Shown here: one piece after another, positions 30,017-39,139 of the stretch
Layout of the letters: every line of letters begins with the position of its first letter
Position numbering within the stretch: position 1 is the first letter of the stretch
NCBI GenBank assembly: GCA_903900705.1
Contig: CAIUOG010000093.1
Location: 1 to 64,000 of the forward strand
DNA from: an uncultured Acidobacteriia bacterium
GTDB lineage: Bacteria; Acidobacteriota; Terriglobia; Bryobacterales; Bryobacteraceae
Reading direction: 5' to 3'
DNA length: 64,000 nucleotides
The notes under the pieces: model-generated
Told to the model about the DNA's origin: nothing
The model's database searches: none
The model's input: only the letters and a program-made list of their open reading frames with translations
Position numbers and translations under genes: made by a program

Positions 30017-31042
30017 ATGTCCACATCTCTGAACCCCCAGCTTGACCCGGACGCACTGAGAGCTCGTGTTGCGCGCTTCCGCGAAGTCGACGCGAAGATC
30101 GTCGAGCAGGTGCGACGCGTTATCGTCGGCCAGGAAGAAGTCATTGAACAGGTCCGCATAGGCCTTTTCGTCGGCGGCCACTGCCTGCTGACCGGTCTGC
30201 CCGGCACCGCGAAAACGCTGCTGGTCCGCACGATGGCGGAGGTGGTGGGCCTGCTTTTCAAGCGCATCCAGTTCACGCCGGATCTGATGCCGACCGACAT
30301 CACCGGCACCGACATCATCGAGGAAGATCCCACCACGAAGCACCGCACGTGGACCTTCGTCCAGGGTCCGATCTTTGCCAACGTGCTGCTGGCCGACGAA
30401 ATCAACCGTACGCCGCCCAAGACGCAGTCCGCACTGCTCGAAGCCATGCAGGAACGCGCCTGCACGGTGCGCGGACACCACTACAAACTGCCCGCGCCGT
30501 TTTTCGTGCTGGCCACGCAGAATCCCATTGAACTCGAAGGCACGTATCCGCTGCCCGAAGCGCAGCTCGACCGCTTCCTGTTCAACATCATGCTCGACTA
30601 CCTCTCCGCGGAAGAAGAGCTGAAGGTTGTGGACCTCACCACCACCACCCATGTTTCGAAGGCTGACCCCATCACCACGGCGGAAGAACTGCTCGACTTC
30701 CAGCAACTGGTCCGCATGACTCCCATCTCGGAGACCGTGGCGAAGTACGCCATCGAACTGGTCCGCGCCACGCGCATGAAGGATCCGTCCGCGCCCGAAG
30801 TAGTGAAGAAGTACGTGAACTACGGTGGCTCGGTCCGCGCCGCCCAGTTCCTTGTATTGGCGGCGAAAGCGCGTGCTCTGATGAAGGGCCGCTATCACGT
30901 CAGCTTCGAAGACGTGCGCGAACTCTATATCCCGATTCTGCGCCACCGCATTCTGGTGAACTTCCACGCCGAATCCGACCGCGTCACTTCGGACGACGTG
31001 CTGCGCCAGATCCTGCAGGTGAAACCGGCCCCGAAGGAATAA
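30017..31042 (+). CDS. MoxR-family AAA+ ATPase
   Basis: GLPGTAKTLLVRTMAE; LLADEINRTPPKTQSALLEAMQE; LATQNPIELEGTYPLPEAQLDRF. Confidence 0.97.
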   Translation: MSTSLNPQLDPDALRARVARFREVDAKIVEQVRRVIVGQEEVIEQVRIGLFVGGHCLLTGLPGTAKTLLVRTMAEVVGLLFKRIQFTPDLMPTDITGTDIIEEDPTTKHRTWTFVQGPIFANVLLADEINRTPPKTQSALLEAMQERACTVRGHHYKLPAPFFVLATQNPIELEGTYPLPEAQLDRFLFNIMLDYLSAEEELKVVDLTTTTHVSKADPITTAEELLDFQQLVRMTPISETVAKYAIELVRATRMKDPSAPEVVKKYVNYGGSVRAAQFLVLAAKARALMKGRYHVSFEDVRELYIPILRHRILVNFHAESDRVTSDDVLRQILQVKPAPKE

Positions 31043-31076
31043 GGACGCCCCGTCGAGCACTCCGGGCCTGACCCAC

Positions 31077-31964
31077 ATGCTGCAGCGATTTCTTGATCCG
31101 CAGGTTCTGAACTCCATTTCTTCGCTCGATCTTGTTGCGAAGACCGTGGTGGATGGCTTTGTTGCCGGCCTGCATCGTTCGCCTACTTTTGGCTTCAGCC
31201 AGGAGTTCGCCGAATACCGTCAGTACACCGAAGGCGATGACCTGCGCCACGTCGACTGGAACGTCTTTGCCCGCACGGAGCGCGTCTACCTCAAGCGCTT
31301 CAAGGGCGAGACCAACTCACAGTTGCTGGTGCTGCTGGATTCCAGCGCTTCCATGACTTACAAATCGGGCAACATTTCGAAGCTCGATTATGCGCGCTAC
31401 ATGGCCGCCTCGCTCGTTTACCTGTCCTCACAACAGCGCGACGCGAGCGGCCTGATCGTCTTCGATGAAGACGTGAAAACGTACGTCCCGCCGTCCACGC
31501 GGCAGGGCCAGCTGATGCGCCTGCTGCATGGCATCGAACAGGCTGAAGGCGGCCAGCGGACAGACTTCCTGAAGCCCTTCAAACACTTTCAGGAGTTCCT
31601 GCGCCGCCGCGGCATCGTCATCGTTCTTTCCGATTTTTATTCCGACCCCGTCGAGATCTGCAAAGCCATTGAACCGCTGCGTTATCGCGGCAACGAAGTG
31701 GTGATGTTCCACATCCTCGACCCCAACGAAGTAAAGCCCAACTTCCGGGACCCCGTGATGCTGCTCGATATCGAAGACAACTCCGCCATGGAAGTCTCGC
31801 CCGAATATGCGCGCAACGAATACCGCGCGAAAATTCAGCACCATCTGCAAACACTCTCCGACAAGGCCGCCGCGGCGGGCCTCGGGTACGTCTTCATGGA
31901 TACGTCCACACCGCTCGACACGGGCCTGCGGAACTATCTTTCCCTGCGCCAGAGGAGAAGGTAA
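31077..31964 (+). CDS. DUF58 domain-containing protein
   Basis: EFAEYRQYTEGDDLRHVDWNVFARTERVYLKRFKGE...VLLDSSASM. Confidence 0.96.
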   Translation: MLQRFLDPQVLNSISSLDLVAKTVVDGFVAGLHRSPTFGFSQEFAEYRQYTEGDDLRHVDWNVFARTERVYLKRFKGETNSQLLVLLDSSASMTYKSGNISKLDYARYMAASLVYLSSQQRDASGLIVFDEDVKTYVPPSTRQGQLMRLLHGIEQAEGGQRTDFLKPFKHFQEFLRRRGIVIVLSDFYSDPVEICKAIEPLRYRGNEVVMFHILDPNEVKPNFRDPVMLLDIEDNSAMEVSPEYARNEYRAKIQHHLQTLSDKAAAAGLGYVFMDTSTPLDTGLRNYLSLRQRRR

Positions 31965-33995
31965 TTGGGTTTCCTCACACCATGGTTTCTCGCCGGAGCG
32001 GCCGCCATCGGACTACCGGTTTACGTCCACCTGCTGCGGCAATACCGGCAGACGCCGCTGCCGTTCAGCTCCCTCATGTTCTTTGAGAAGAGGACGCAGA
32101 GCTCCATCAAACACCGCCGCCTGAAATATCTGCTGCTGTTTGCCCTGCGCTGCCTGTTCATCGCGCTGCTGGTGCTGGCCTTCGCGCGGCCCTACATTCA
32201 TTCCTCCGCCATGGCAAAGGCCAATGCGGCCCGCACACTTGTGTTCGCGGTGGACAACTCATTCAGCATGCGGCAGGGCGACCGTTTCTCCAAAGCCAGG
32301 CAGGCCGCGCTTGATGAGATTGCAAAGATGAGCGGCGGCGAACGCGGCCAGGTGATCACGTTCGGCGGACCCGCCAGACTGCTCACCGATATGACCTCCG
32401 ATAAAGCCATGCTGCGTGGCGCGGTTCAGGCCATCGAACCCGGTGACGATTCCAGTTCCTACGCGGAACTCTCGCGCATTCTGCGGTCCACCGCCGAAAG
32501 CGTGAAGGCTGATATTGAAGCCCACGTCTTTACAGACCTGCAGAAGTCTTCCCTGCCCGCCAGCTTCTCTGACCTTCGCCTGGACGAAGGAACGAAGTTC
32601 GTGATGCACGCGGTGACGGATAAAACACTGCCCAACTGGACCGTGGAAAACGTGGACGCCCCGCGCCGCGTCTTCGATACGAAGAAGGTCCGCACGGTGG
32701 CGACCGTGGCCGGTTTTGGCACGGAAGAAGCTACCCGCAAGGTCACGCTCATCGCCAACAACAAGACGATTGAATCGAAGACCGTGAAGGTGCCGGCCGG
32801 CGGGCGCGCGACGGTGGAGTTCCTCACGCTCGACGTCCCCTACGGCCTCACGAAATGCGAGGTCCGGCTCGACGGCGCAGACACATTTCCGAATGACGAC
32901 CACTGGTTTTTCTCCGTGGAACGCGCCGACCCGAAGCCCGCGCTGCTGGTTCACAGCGATGCCGATGGCTCCAGCCCGCTCTACCTGAAAACGGCTCTCG
33001 AATCCGCCACGGACGCGGCCTTCACGCTCGATTCCAAAACACCCGCGCAGGCCACGGGCCTTGACCTTTCGAAGTACGCCTTCGTGATCCTTTCCGACGC
33101 GGGCGCGCTCCCCCAGGGCCTCGAAGACAAGGTGGACAAGTTCGTGCAGTCAGGCGGGTCGATGCTGGTCTCGCTGGGTCGGAACGCCGCCATCGGCCGC
33201 AATGTGTCGGCTGCGGGCATTCCGATTCTGCAGGTTCACACCATCAATCCCGATACGGAAACCGTGCAGACGGTGGCGCAGCTGGATGCATCCTACCCGT
33301 CTTTCGGGAAGGCGCAGAACTGGGACAGCGTGACCATTTTCCAGTACGTGAAGCTCCAAACGCCACAGGAATCGCCGGAAGTGCGCGTGGCCGCGCGGCT
33401 CGCCAACGGACTGCCTCTGCTGGTCGACCGCAAGGTGGGCGAAGGGCATGTGCTGGTCTTCGCATCGGCCTTTGACAACGTGGCCAACAACCTGCCGCTG
33501 CAGCCGGTCTGGCTGCCTTTCCTTGAACAAACTACTCATGAGATGGGCGGCGTAGGCTCCGGTCGCGGCAACTATCGGGTCGGCTCCTTTGTGGATCTCC
33601 GTTCGGTGAAGGAAAAGAACGTGCCTGTGGAAGTCATCGGACCGGGTGACAAGCGCCTGCTCACGCTGGCGGAATCTTCCAAAGCGGTCACCTTCCAGTT
33701 CCCGTCGGAAGGGTTCTTTGACATCCGGCGCGCCAGCGGGCGCGAGGAACTGGCCGCGGTGAATGCGGACCGGCGCGAATCCGATTTCGCCCTCGTTCCG
33801 GCGGAGACGGTGGAATTGTGGAAAAATACGGGAATAGCCGCAAAGCGGGAAGTTGGCACCCAGTCCAGTGCCGCGAACACGCGTGATGAGAACGCGGAAC
33901 TGTGGTGGTGGGCGCTGGCGTTGCTCGCGGTGCTGGCGGTAATCGAATCTGTGTTTGGGAACCGGCAAATGAGCGCCGGCAAGGAAGCTGCATGA
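31965..33995 (+). CDS. BatA-domain (aerotolerance regulator N-terminal) VWA membrane protein
   Basis: FLTPWFLAGAAAIGLPVYVHLLRQYRQTPLPFSSLMFFEKR; VFAVDNSFSM; TTG start. Confidence 0.92.
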   Translation: MGFLTPWFLAGAAAIGLPVYVHLLRQYRQTPLPFSSLMFFEKRTQSSIKHRRLKYLLLFALRCLFIALLVLAFARPYIHSSAMAKANAARTLVFAVDNSFSMRQGDRFSKARQAALDEIAKMSGGERGQVITFGGPARLLTDMTSDKAMLRGAVQAIEPGDDSSSYAELSRILRSTAESVKADIEAHVFTDLQKSSLPASFSDLRLDEGTKFVMHAVTDKTLPNWTVENVDAPRRVFDTKKVRTVATVAGFGTEEATRKVTLIANNKTIESKTVKVPAGGRATVEFLTLDVPYGLTKCEVRLDGADTFPNDDHWFFSVERADPKPALLVHSDADGSSPLYLKTALESATDAAFTLDSKTPAQATGLDLSKYAFVILSDAGALPQGLEDKVDKFVQSGGSMLVSLGRNAAIGRNVSAAGIPILQVHTINPDTETVQTVAQLDASYPSFGKAQNWDSVTIFQYVKLQTPQESPEVRVAARLANGLPLLVDRKVGEGHVLVFASAFDNVANNLPLQPVWLPFLEQTTHEMGGVGSGRGNYRVGSFVDLRSVKEKNVPVEVIGPGDKRLLTLAESSKAVTFQFPSEGFFDIRRASGREELAAVNADRRESDFALVPAETVELWKNTGIAAKREVGTQSSAANTRDENAELWWWALALLAVLAVIESVFGNRQMSAGKEAA

Positions 33996-36900
33996 ATCCC
34001 ATAGAAGGCCTCGCGCAATATCTCGACCGGCTGGAAAAGCGCATCCGGCTGATGACCTGGACACGCGGAGCGGCGATTACGATCGCGGCCGCGCTGTTGC
34101 TGACGCTATTGATCGTGGTGGTGGTCTCTTACCTGATGACCTCCGTCTTCACGCCATCGAGCCTTCTGATTGGCCGGTTCATTCTGTTCCTGGGGATTGG
34201 TGCGGCCGTCGCGCTCACCATCGTGACGCCTCTGCTGCGCATGAACCGCCGCCGGACCGCGCAGGAAGTGGAACAGAAGCGCCCCGGCTTCGACCAGCGC
34301 CTGCTCACTTTCACCGAGAAATCTTCCACCAACCCCACCGACCCCTTCCTGCCGCTGCTGGCCGATGACGCTCTGGTGATGACGCGCGACGCGCAGCCCG
34401 AACAACTAATTGAAAGCGGCGTTATCTTCCGCTTTGCCGGGGTGGCCGCCGTGGCCGCCAGCGTCCTGCTGTATCTGGTGTTCGTGGGCGGCGGTGTGCT
34501 GGGCACCGGCACGCAACTGCTCTGGGGCAGCTTCCCGAAAGACAGCAAAGTCAAGCCGCTCTATGACATCACGGTGGAGCCCGGTTCGAAGACCATCCGC
34601 CGCAAGACCGATCAGCTGATTACCGCCACGCTCAGCGGCTTCGTGGCGACGAAAGCGAACGTGTGGGCGAAGTATGCCAGCGGCGCGAAGTGGGAACAGG
34701 CGCCCATGGAAGCCACCAAAACCGGCTTCGCGTTCCTGTTCGTGGGACTGCCGGAAGATGTGGAGTATTACGTGGAAGCGGGCGGCATCAAGAGCTCCAC
34801 GTTCAAGCTCCGAACCGTGGATCTGCCCGGCGTGAAGAATATCAAGGTCACGTACGCTTATCCGTCGTGGACCGGTCTGCCTTCGAATACGGAAGACCCC
34901 GGTGGCGATCTCCGCGCCGTGGAAGGCACTGTGGCGAAGCTTGAGATCGAGACGGATCGTCCGCTCTCCGGCGCGCAGTTGCTGTTTGAGGAAGGCAACC
35001 CCATCGATCTGCCGGCTACGACGAACAACCGTACCACCGCGTCGGTCAACATCCTGAAGGACGGCACCTATCACATCGGCGTGATGGATCACGGTGAGAT
35101 GGTGCGCCTCACGGACGACTATTTCATTGAGGCCCGCAAGGTTTCCCCGCCCACGGTTAAGATCACCAAGCCCGGCCGCGATGCCAAAGTCAGCCCGATT
35201 GAGGAAGTGACCATTGAGCTGACCAGCGAGGATGAATACCCGCTGCAGGCGCTTGACCTTCACTACTCGGTGAACGGAGCGGCGGAGAAGGTTGTCTCGA
35301 TGCTGAAGGAGCGAGGCGCGAAGAAGATCGAGGGCAGCACCATGCTGGCCATGGAAGACTTCAAGCTGGTGCCGGGCGATATCGTCAGCCTCTATGCAAC
35401 CGCGAAGGATGGCAAGAACACGGCGCAGACCGACATGTTCTTCATCCAGGCCGTGCCGTTTGAGTTCAACTACACGCAGTCCCAGCAGTCCGGTGGCGGC
35501 GGCGGGGGTGGCGGCGGTGAGCAGGAGCAGCAGATTTCCGAGCGTGAAAAGGAAATCATCGCGGCCACATTCAACCAGATCAAGGGTGACAATAAGGCCA
35601 AAGCGGCGGCGGCGGAGAACGGGAAGTATCTGGCGGAAGTGCAGGCGAAACTCCGCGATCAGGCTCAGTCTCTGGCCAACCGCACCAAGGCCCGGCAGCT
35701 CGATGCGAACGGCGCGGGCTTCTCGCAGTTTGTGAAGGAGATGGAGCTGGCGGTGGCCGCCATGACGCCGGCATCGGACAAGCTGAAGGCGCTGCAGTTC
35801 CAGGATTCTCTGGCTCCGGAACAGCAGGCGCTGCAGCACCTGCTGCGCGCCGAATCCACCTTCCGTGACATTCAGATTCAGATGAGCCGCGGCGGCGGCG
35901 GAGGCGGCGGGGGTGGTGGCGCGGGCCGCGACCTCGCGAACCTCTTCGATCTGGAACTCGATAAGGACAAGAACCAGTACGAGACCAACTCCAGTTCCCA
36001 GGCCGAGCAGCAACAGCAGAAGGTTGACGATGCCATGAAAAAGCTGGCCGATCTGGCGCGCCGCCAGCAGGAACTCGCCCAGCAACAGCAGACGCCCCAG
36101 CAGATGGCCCAGCAGCGCTGGCAGCAGGAAATGCTGCGACGCGAAGCTGAACAGCTGAAGAAGGAAATGGAGCAGATGCAGCAGGGCCAGCAAGGTCAGC
36201 AGGGGCAACAGGGCCAGCAGGCGAAGAGTCAGGGGCAACAAGGTCAACAGGGGCAACAGGGGCAGCAGGGACAACAAGGTCAGCAGGGCCAGCAGTCTGC
36301 TTCTTCGAGCGGCGGACAGTCCGGTCAGCAATCGGGTCAGCAGGGTCGGCAGCAGCAACAACAACAGCAGGGCGGTCAGCAGCAGGGTCAGCAGCAGACT
36401 CCGCAATCGGCCATGAACCGCCCCATGACTCCGCAGCAGCGCCAGAGCCAGCAGCAGCTCGACCAGGCGATCAAACAGCTGGAACAGGCGACGCGTGAAA
36501 TGGGCGCCGCGGCTTCGGCCCGGCAGCCCGGCCAGCAGAGCAGCGCCGCCGCACAGTCGGAAGCGCAGAAAGCGGCGGAACGGCTGCGGCAGGCACAGGA
36601 ATCCATCCAGAACATGCGGAATCAGCAGTCCGGTTCCGAGATGGCGGATATGGCGAACAAGGCCGAGCAGCTTGCCGGCCAGCAGCAGGATTTCGAGCAA
36701 CGCCTGCGCCGCAACTTTGGCCAGGGGCAGGATAACCAGCAGCTCGCCCAGCAGATGGCGGACGAGAAAAAGCAACTGCACTCGCAGTTCGATTCGCTGC
36801 AGAAGGAAATGCAGCAGGCTACCCGCAATATGGCTGGCGCACAGCCGGATGTGGCGAAAAAACTCCGCGAGAGCATGGGCAAGAGCCAGCAGGGTGAGGT

Positions 36901-37909
36901 GGGGACCCGCATGGACTTTACTGAGCAGGCGCTCCGCCAGGGCATGGGCCAGTATGCCGTGCTGCGGGAGGCTCCGGTCACCCGCACGCTGAATGAATTG
37001 AAAGACGACCTGAAGCAGCTGGAAGCTCAGGCGGGCAAGGGCGGTGGTGCGGGCGAGGACAAGAACTCCGCGGCCGCGCAGCAGGCGCTCAATCAGGCTG
37101 GACGCGTACGCCGGGATATCGAGCAGCTCACGCGCGCCGCCCAGGGCAAGCAGGGTCAGAACGGTCAGCAGCAGGCGCAGGGCAATCAGCCCGGCCAGCA
37201 GGGCAGGCAGGGTGGACAGCAACAGGGGCAACAGCAGGCCCGCAACGGTCAGCAACAGGGCCAGGGCGGCCAGCAGCCGGGGCAGGGCCACCAACAGGGT
37301 CAAGGGCAAAGCCAGGGTCAAGGGCAAAGCCAGGGTCAAGGTCAGGGTCAAGGTCAACAGGGCGGTGGCCAGCAGGCAGGCAACTCTCCCCAGGGTGGTC
37401 AGGGCAATCAGGGTGGCGGTGACCGGAATGGGATCAATTCCGCCGGTGGCTTCCGTAATGGCGGGAACATCGGGGGACTCGGCGGCAACAACGGTGGGCT
37501 CTCTCCCTCCGGCACGCAGGAGGACAATCGCCGGACGGATGGCAATTCGTTCGATCCCCGGCAGGGTAACGCAGTCTCCCAGGCGCAGGCCCAGCAGATC
37601 TTCAACGACCTGAATCGCGACCTGGCCCGGCTCCGGGAAGGCATCGGGAACGATAAGGATCTTGCCCGCGAATATCAGCAGTTGGCACAGCAGGTGCAGC
37701 AGTTGGATCCCCGCCGGTGGAGCGGGAACCCCCTGCTCTCCCAGGTGATCAATGGGCAGATGCTGACGGCGATCGATCAGGTGGAACTGCTGCTGCGTCG
37801 CAAACTGGAAGACAAAGACGGCGCCGTGCGCAGCGCGAACCCGCGCAACACCCCGCCAGGCTATGCGAACGCCGTGGCCGAGTACTACAAGCGCCTCAGC
37901 AAGCAGTAA
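33992..37909 (+). CDS. DUF4175-like membrane protein with long Gln/Gly-rich coiled region
   Basis: N-terminal TM helices, Ig-like region, then Q/G repeats; ATGA overlap at 33992. Confidence 0.8.
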   Translation: MNPIEGLAQYLDRLEKRIRLMTWTRGAAITIAAALLLTLLIVVVVSYLMTSVFTPSSLLIGRFILFLGIGAAVALTIVTPLLRMNRRRTAQEVEQKRPGFDQRLLTFTEKSSTNPTDPFLPLLADDALVMTRDAQPEQLIESGVIFRFAGVAAVAASVLLYLVFVGGGVLGTGTQLLWGSFPKDSKVKPLYDITVEPGSKTIRRKTDQLITATLSGFVATKANVWAKYASGAKWEQAPMEATKTGFAFLFVGLPEDVEYYVEAGGIKSSTFKLRTVDLPGVKNIKVTYAYPSWTGLPSNTEDPGGDLRAVEGTVAKLEIETDRPLSGAQLLFEEGNPIDLPATTNNRTTASVNILKDGTYHIGVMDHGEMVRLTDDYFIEARKVSPPTVKITKPGRDAKVSPIEEVTIELTSEDEYPLQALDLHYSVNGAAEKVVSMLKERGAKKIEGSTMLAMEDFKLVPGDIVSLYATAKDGKNTAQTDMFFIQAVPFEFNYTQSQQSGGGGGGGGGEQEQQISEREKEIIAATFNQIKGDNKAKAAAAENGKYLAEVQAKLRDQAQSLANRTKARQLDANGAGFSQFVKEMELAVAAMTPASDKLKALQFQDSLAPEQQALQHLLRAESTFRDIQIQMSRGGGGGGGGGGAGRDLANLFDLELDKDKNQYETNSSSQAEQQQQKVDDAMKKLADLARRQQELAQQQQTPQQMAQQRWQQEMLRREAEQLKKEMEQMQQGQQGQQGQQGQQAKSQGQQGQQGQQGQQGQQGQQGQQSASSSGGQSGQQSGQQGRQQQQQQQGGQQQGQQQTPQSAMNRPMTPQQRQSQQQLDQAIKQLEQATREMGAAASARQPGQQSSAAAQSEAQKAAERLRQAQESIQNMRNQQSGSEMADMANKAEQLAGQQQDFEQRLRRNFGQGQDNQQLAQQMADEKKQLHSQFDSLQKEMQQATRNMAGAQPDVAKKLRESMGKSQQGEVGTRMDFTEQALRQGMGQYAVLREAPVTRTLNELKDDLKQLEAQAGKGGGAGEDKNSAAAQQALNQAGRVRRDIEQLTRAAQGKQGQNGQQQAQGNQPGQQGRQGGQQQGQQQARNGQQQGQGGQQPGQGHQQGQGQSQGQGQSQGQGQGQGQQGGGQQAGNSPQGGQGNQGGGDRNGINSAGGFRNGGNIGGLGGNNGGLSPSGTQEDNRRTDGNSFDPRQGNAVSQAQAQQIFNDLNRDLARLREGIGNDKDLAREYQQLAQQVQQLDPRRWSGNPLLSQVINGQMLTAIDQVELLLRRKLEDKDGAVRSANPRNTPPGYANAVAEYYKRLSKQ
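35484..35525 (+). repeat. poly-glycine codon run
   Basis: ggtggcggcggcgggggtggcggcggt; second run at 35884-35925. Confidence 0.85.
36179..36400 (+). repeat. 9-bp (Gly-Gln-Gln) coding minisatellite
   Basis: Repeated ggtcagcag/gggcaacag variants. Confidence 0.9.
37152..37395 (+). repeat. Q/G coding repeat with perfect 18-bp and 12-bp tandem units
   Basis: gggtcaagggcaaagcca x2 (37297-37332), gggtcaaggtca x2 (37333-37356). Confidence 0.9.
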
Positions 37910-37915
37910 TTTCGC

Positions 37916-37945
37916 GGCAGGCGCGGAGCCAAATCCGCGCCTGCC
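37916..37945 (+). terminator. strong hairpin after MoxR/VWA cluster (terminator-like, no T-run)
   Basis: GGCAGGCGCGGA-gccaaa-TCCGCGCCTGCC, perfect 12-bp stem. Confidence 0.6.
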
Positions 37946-37983
37946 CTAATCCTTTCCCGCCATTCCGCCGATCATCTCTCGCG

Positions 37984-39069
37984 ATGATCTCTTTGCGGAA
38001 ACACCTTGAAGACTACCGGCCAGCCCCGCCACCACCCATCGAAGTGGCTGCGCCGCTGCCTCCGCTGGAACCTGGCGTCGCCGCCCTGCGCTCAACGCTC
38101 ACGGCCATGGGAACCGCCGGAGAGAAGGCCACGCCGGCGATCGGCAGTACGCTCAATCTGAGACTACGGGAAATCAGCGGGAATCTCCTTTCCCCTTCAC
38201 CGGAAGAGCTCAGCGAGGTAACAGAACAGGTCAACCAGGAACTTGCCGGCTGGGCGGAGCGCGCCGTTCAGCACCACAATGAGAATGAACGGGAACTGCG
38301 GGAGATCATCAGCGTGGTCGCACGGGCCACGGAGGCGATCGGCCGCAAGGACGAGAAGTACGCCAAAGAGATTGGTGATGTCACCGGAAAGATGCGGACG
38401 TTCGCGGACCTGAAGGACATTGCGGTGATCCGCCGCTCCATCATGGAAAGCGCCACCATGCTGAGAAGCTGCGTCGAGAAGATGACCGAGGAGAGCCGGT
38501 CCACTCTCACCAGCCTTTCCGCCCAAGTGACCGAGTACCGCGTCCGGATGGAAGCGGCGGAAAAGACGGCGACGCTCGACCCGCTTACCCAGATCTGCAA
38601 CCGACGGGCGTTTGAAAAGCGGCTGGAACTGAAGATCTCCAACCGGGACACCTTCAGTCTGATCCTGATCGACCTGAACGGGTTCAAAGGCGTGAATGAT
38701 ACCCACGGTCACACGGCCGGCGATGAGTTACTCCGCCAGTTTTCCACCGAACTGAAAGGGCAGTTCGCACCGGAAGACACCGTCTCGCGCTGGGGTGGTG
38801 ACGAGTTTGCCGTACTGGTGGCCGGCGACCTCAAGGTCGCCGGCGAAAAAGCGGAGCGGGTCCGGCGCTGGGTTCTGGGCGATTACAAAATCGCCACCGC
38901 GTCGGGCGTGGTGAAAGTGGCCGCCGGCGCGTCCCTCGGCGTTGTGCAGTGGAATGGCAGGGAGACGGCTCTCGAACTTGTGAACCGCGCCGATCAGGGA
39001 CTTTACGGAGAGAAGCAGGCCTCGCGCACCGCGGCGCCGCGTCCCGCGGCCCGCACCGTGACGAACTAA
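37984..39069 (+). CDS. GGDEF-domain protein (diguanylate cyclase)
   Basis: LDPLTQICNRRAFEKRL; FSLILIDLNGFKGVNDTHGHTAGDELL; RWGGDEFAVL. Confidence 0.95.
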   Translation: MISLRKHLEDYRPAPPPPIEVAAPLPPLEPGVAALRSTLTAMGTAGEKATPAIGSTLNLRLREISGNLLSPSPEELSEVTEQVNQELAGWAERAVQHHNENERELREIISVVARATEAIGRKDEKYAKEIGDVTGKMRTFADLKDIAVIRRSIMESATMLRSCVEKMTEESRSTLTSLSAQVTEYRVRMEAAEKTATLDPLTQICNRRAFEKRLELKISNRDTFSLILIDLNGFKGVNDTHGHTAGDELLRQFSTELKGQFAPEDTVSRWGGDEFAVLVAGDLKVAGEKAERVRRWVLGDYKIATASGVVKVAAGASLGVVQWNGRETALELVNRADQGLYGEKQASRTAAPRPAARTVTN

Positions 39070-39139
39070 AACCATCGTTCATGAGAGTGTTCCAGGGTTC
39101 ACGGCGGAATTGCCGCGGTTCGGGGGATAATCGGAAGAG

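Noticed and set aside
34406-37357. 983-aa antisense ORF (Leu-rich)
   Set aside because: Mirror of the DUF4175-like gene; low-complexity Leu runs are the reverse complement of Gln/Gly repeats
36179-37395. Short regular repeats as CRISPR
   Set aside because: In-frame 9/12/18-bp coding repeats with no spacers; protein-coding low complexity
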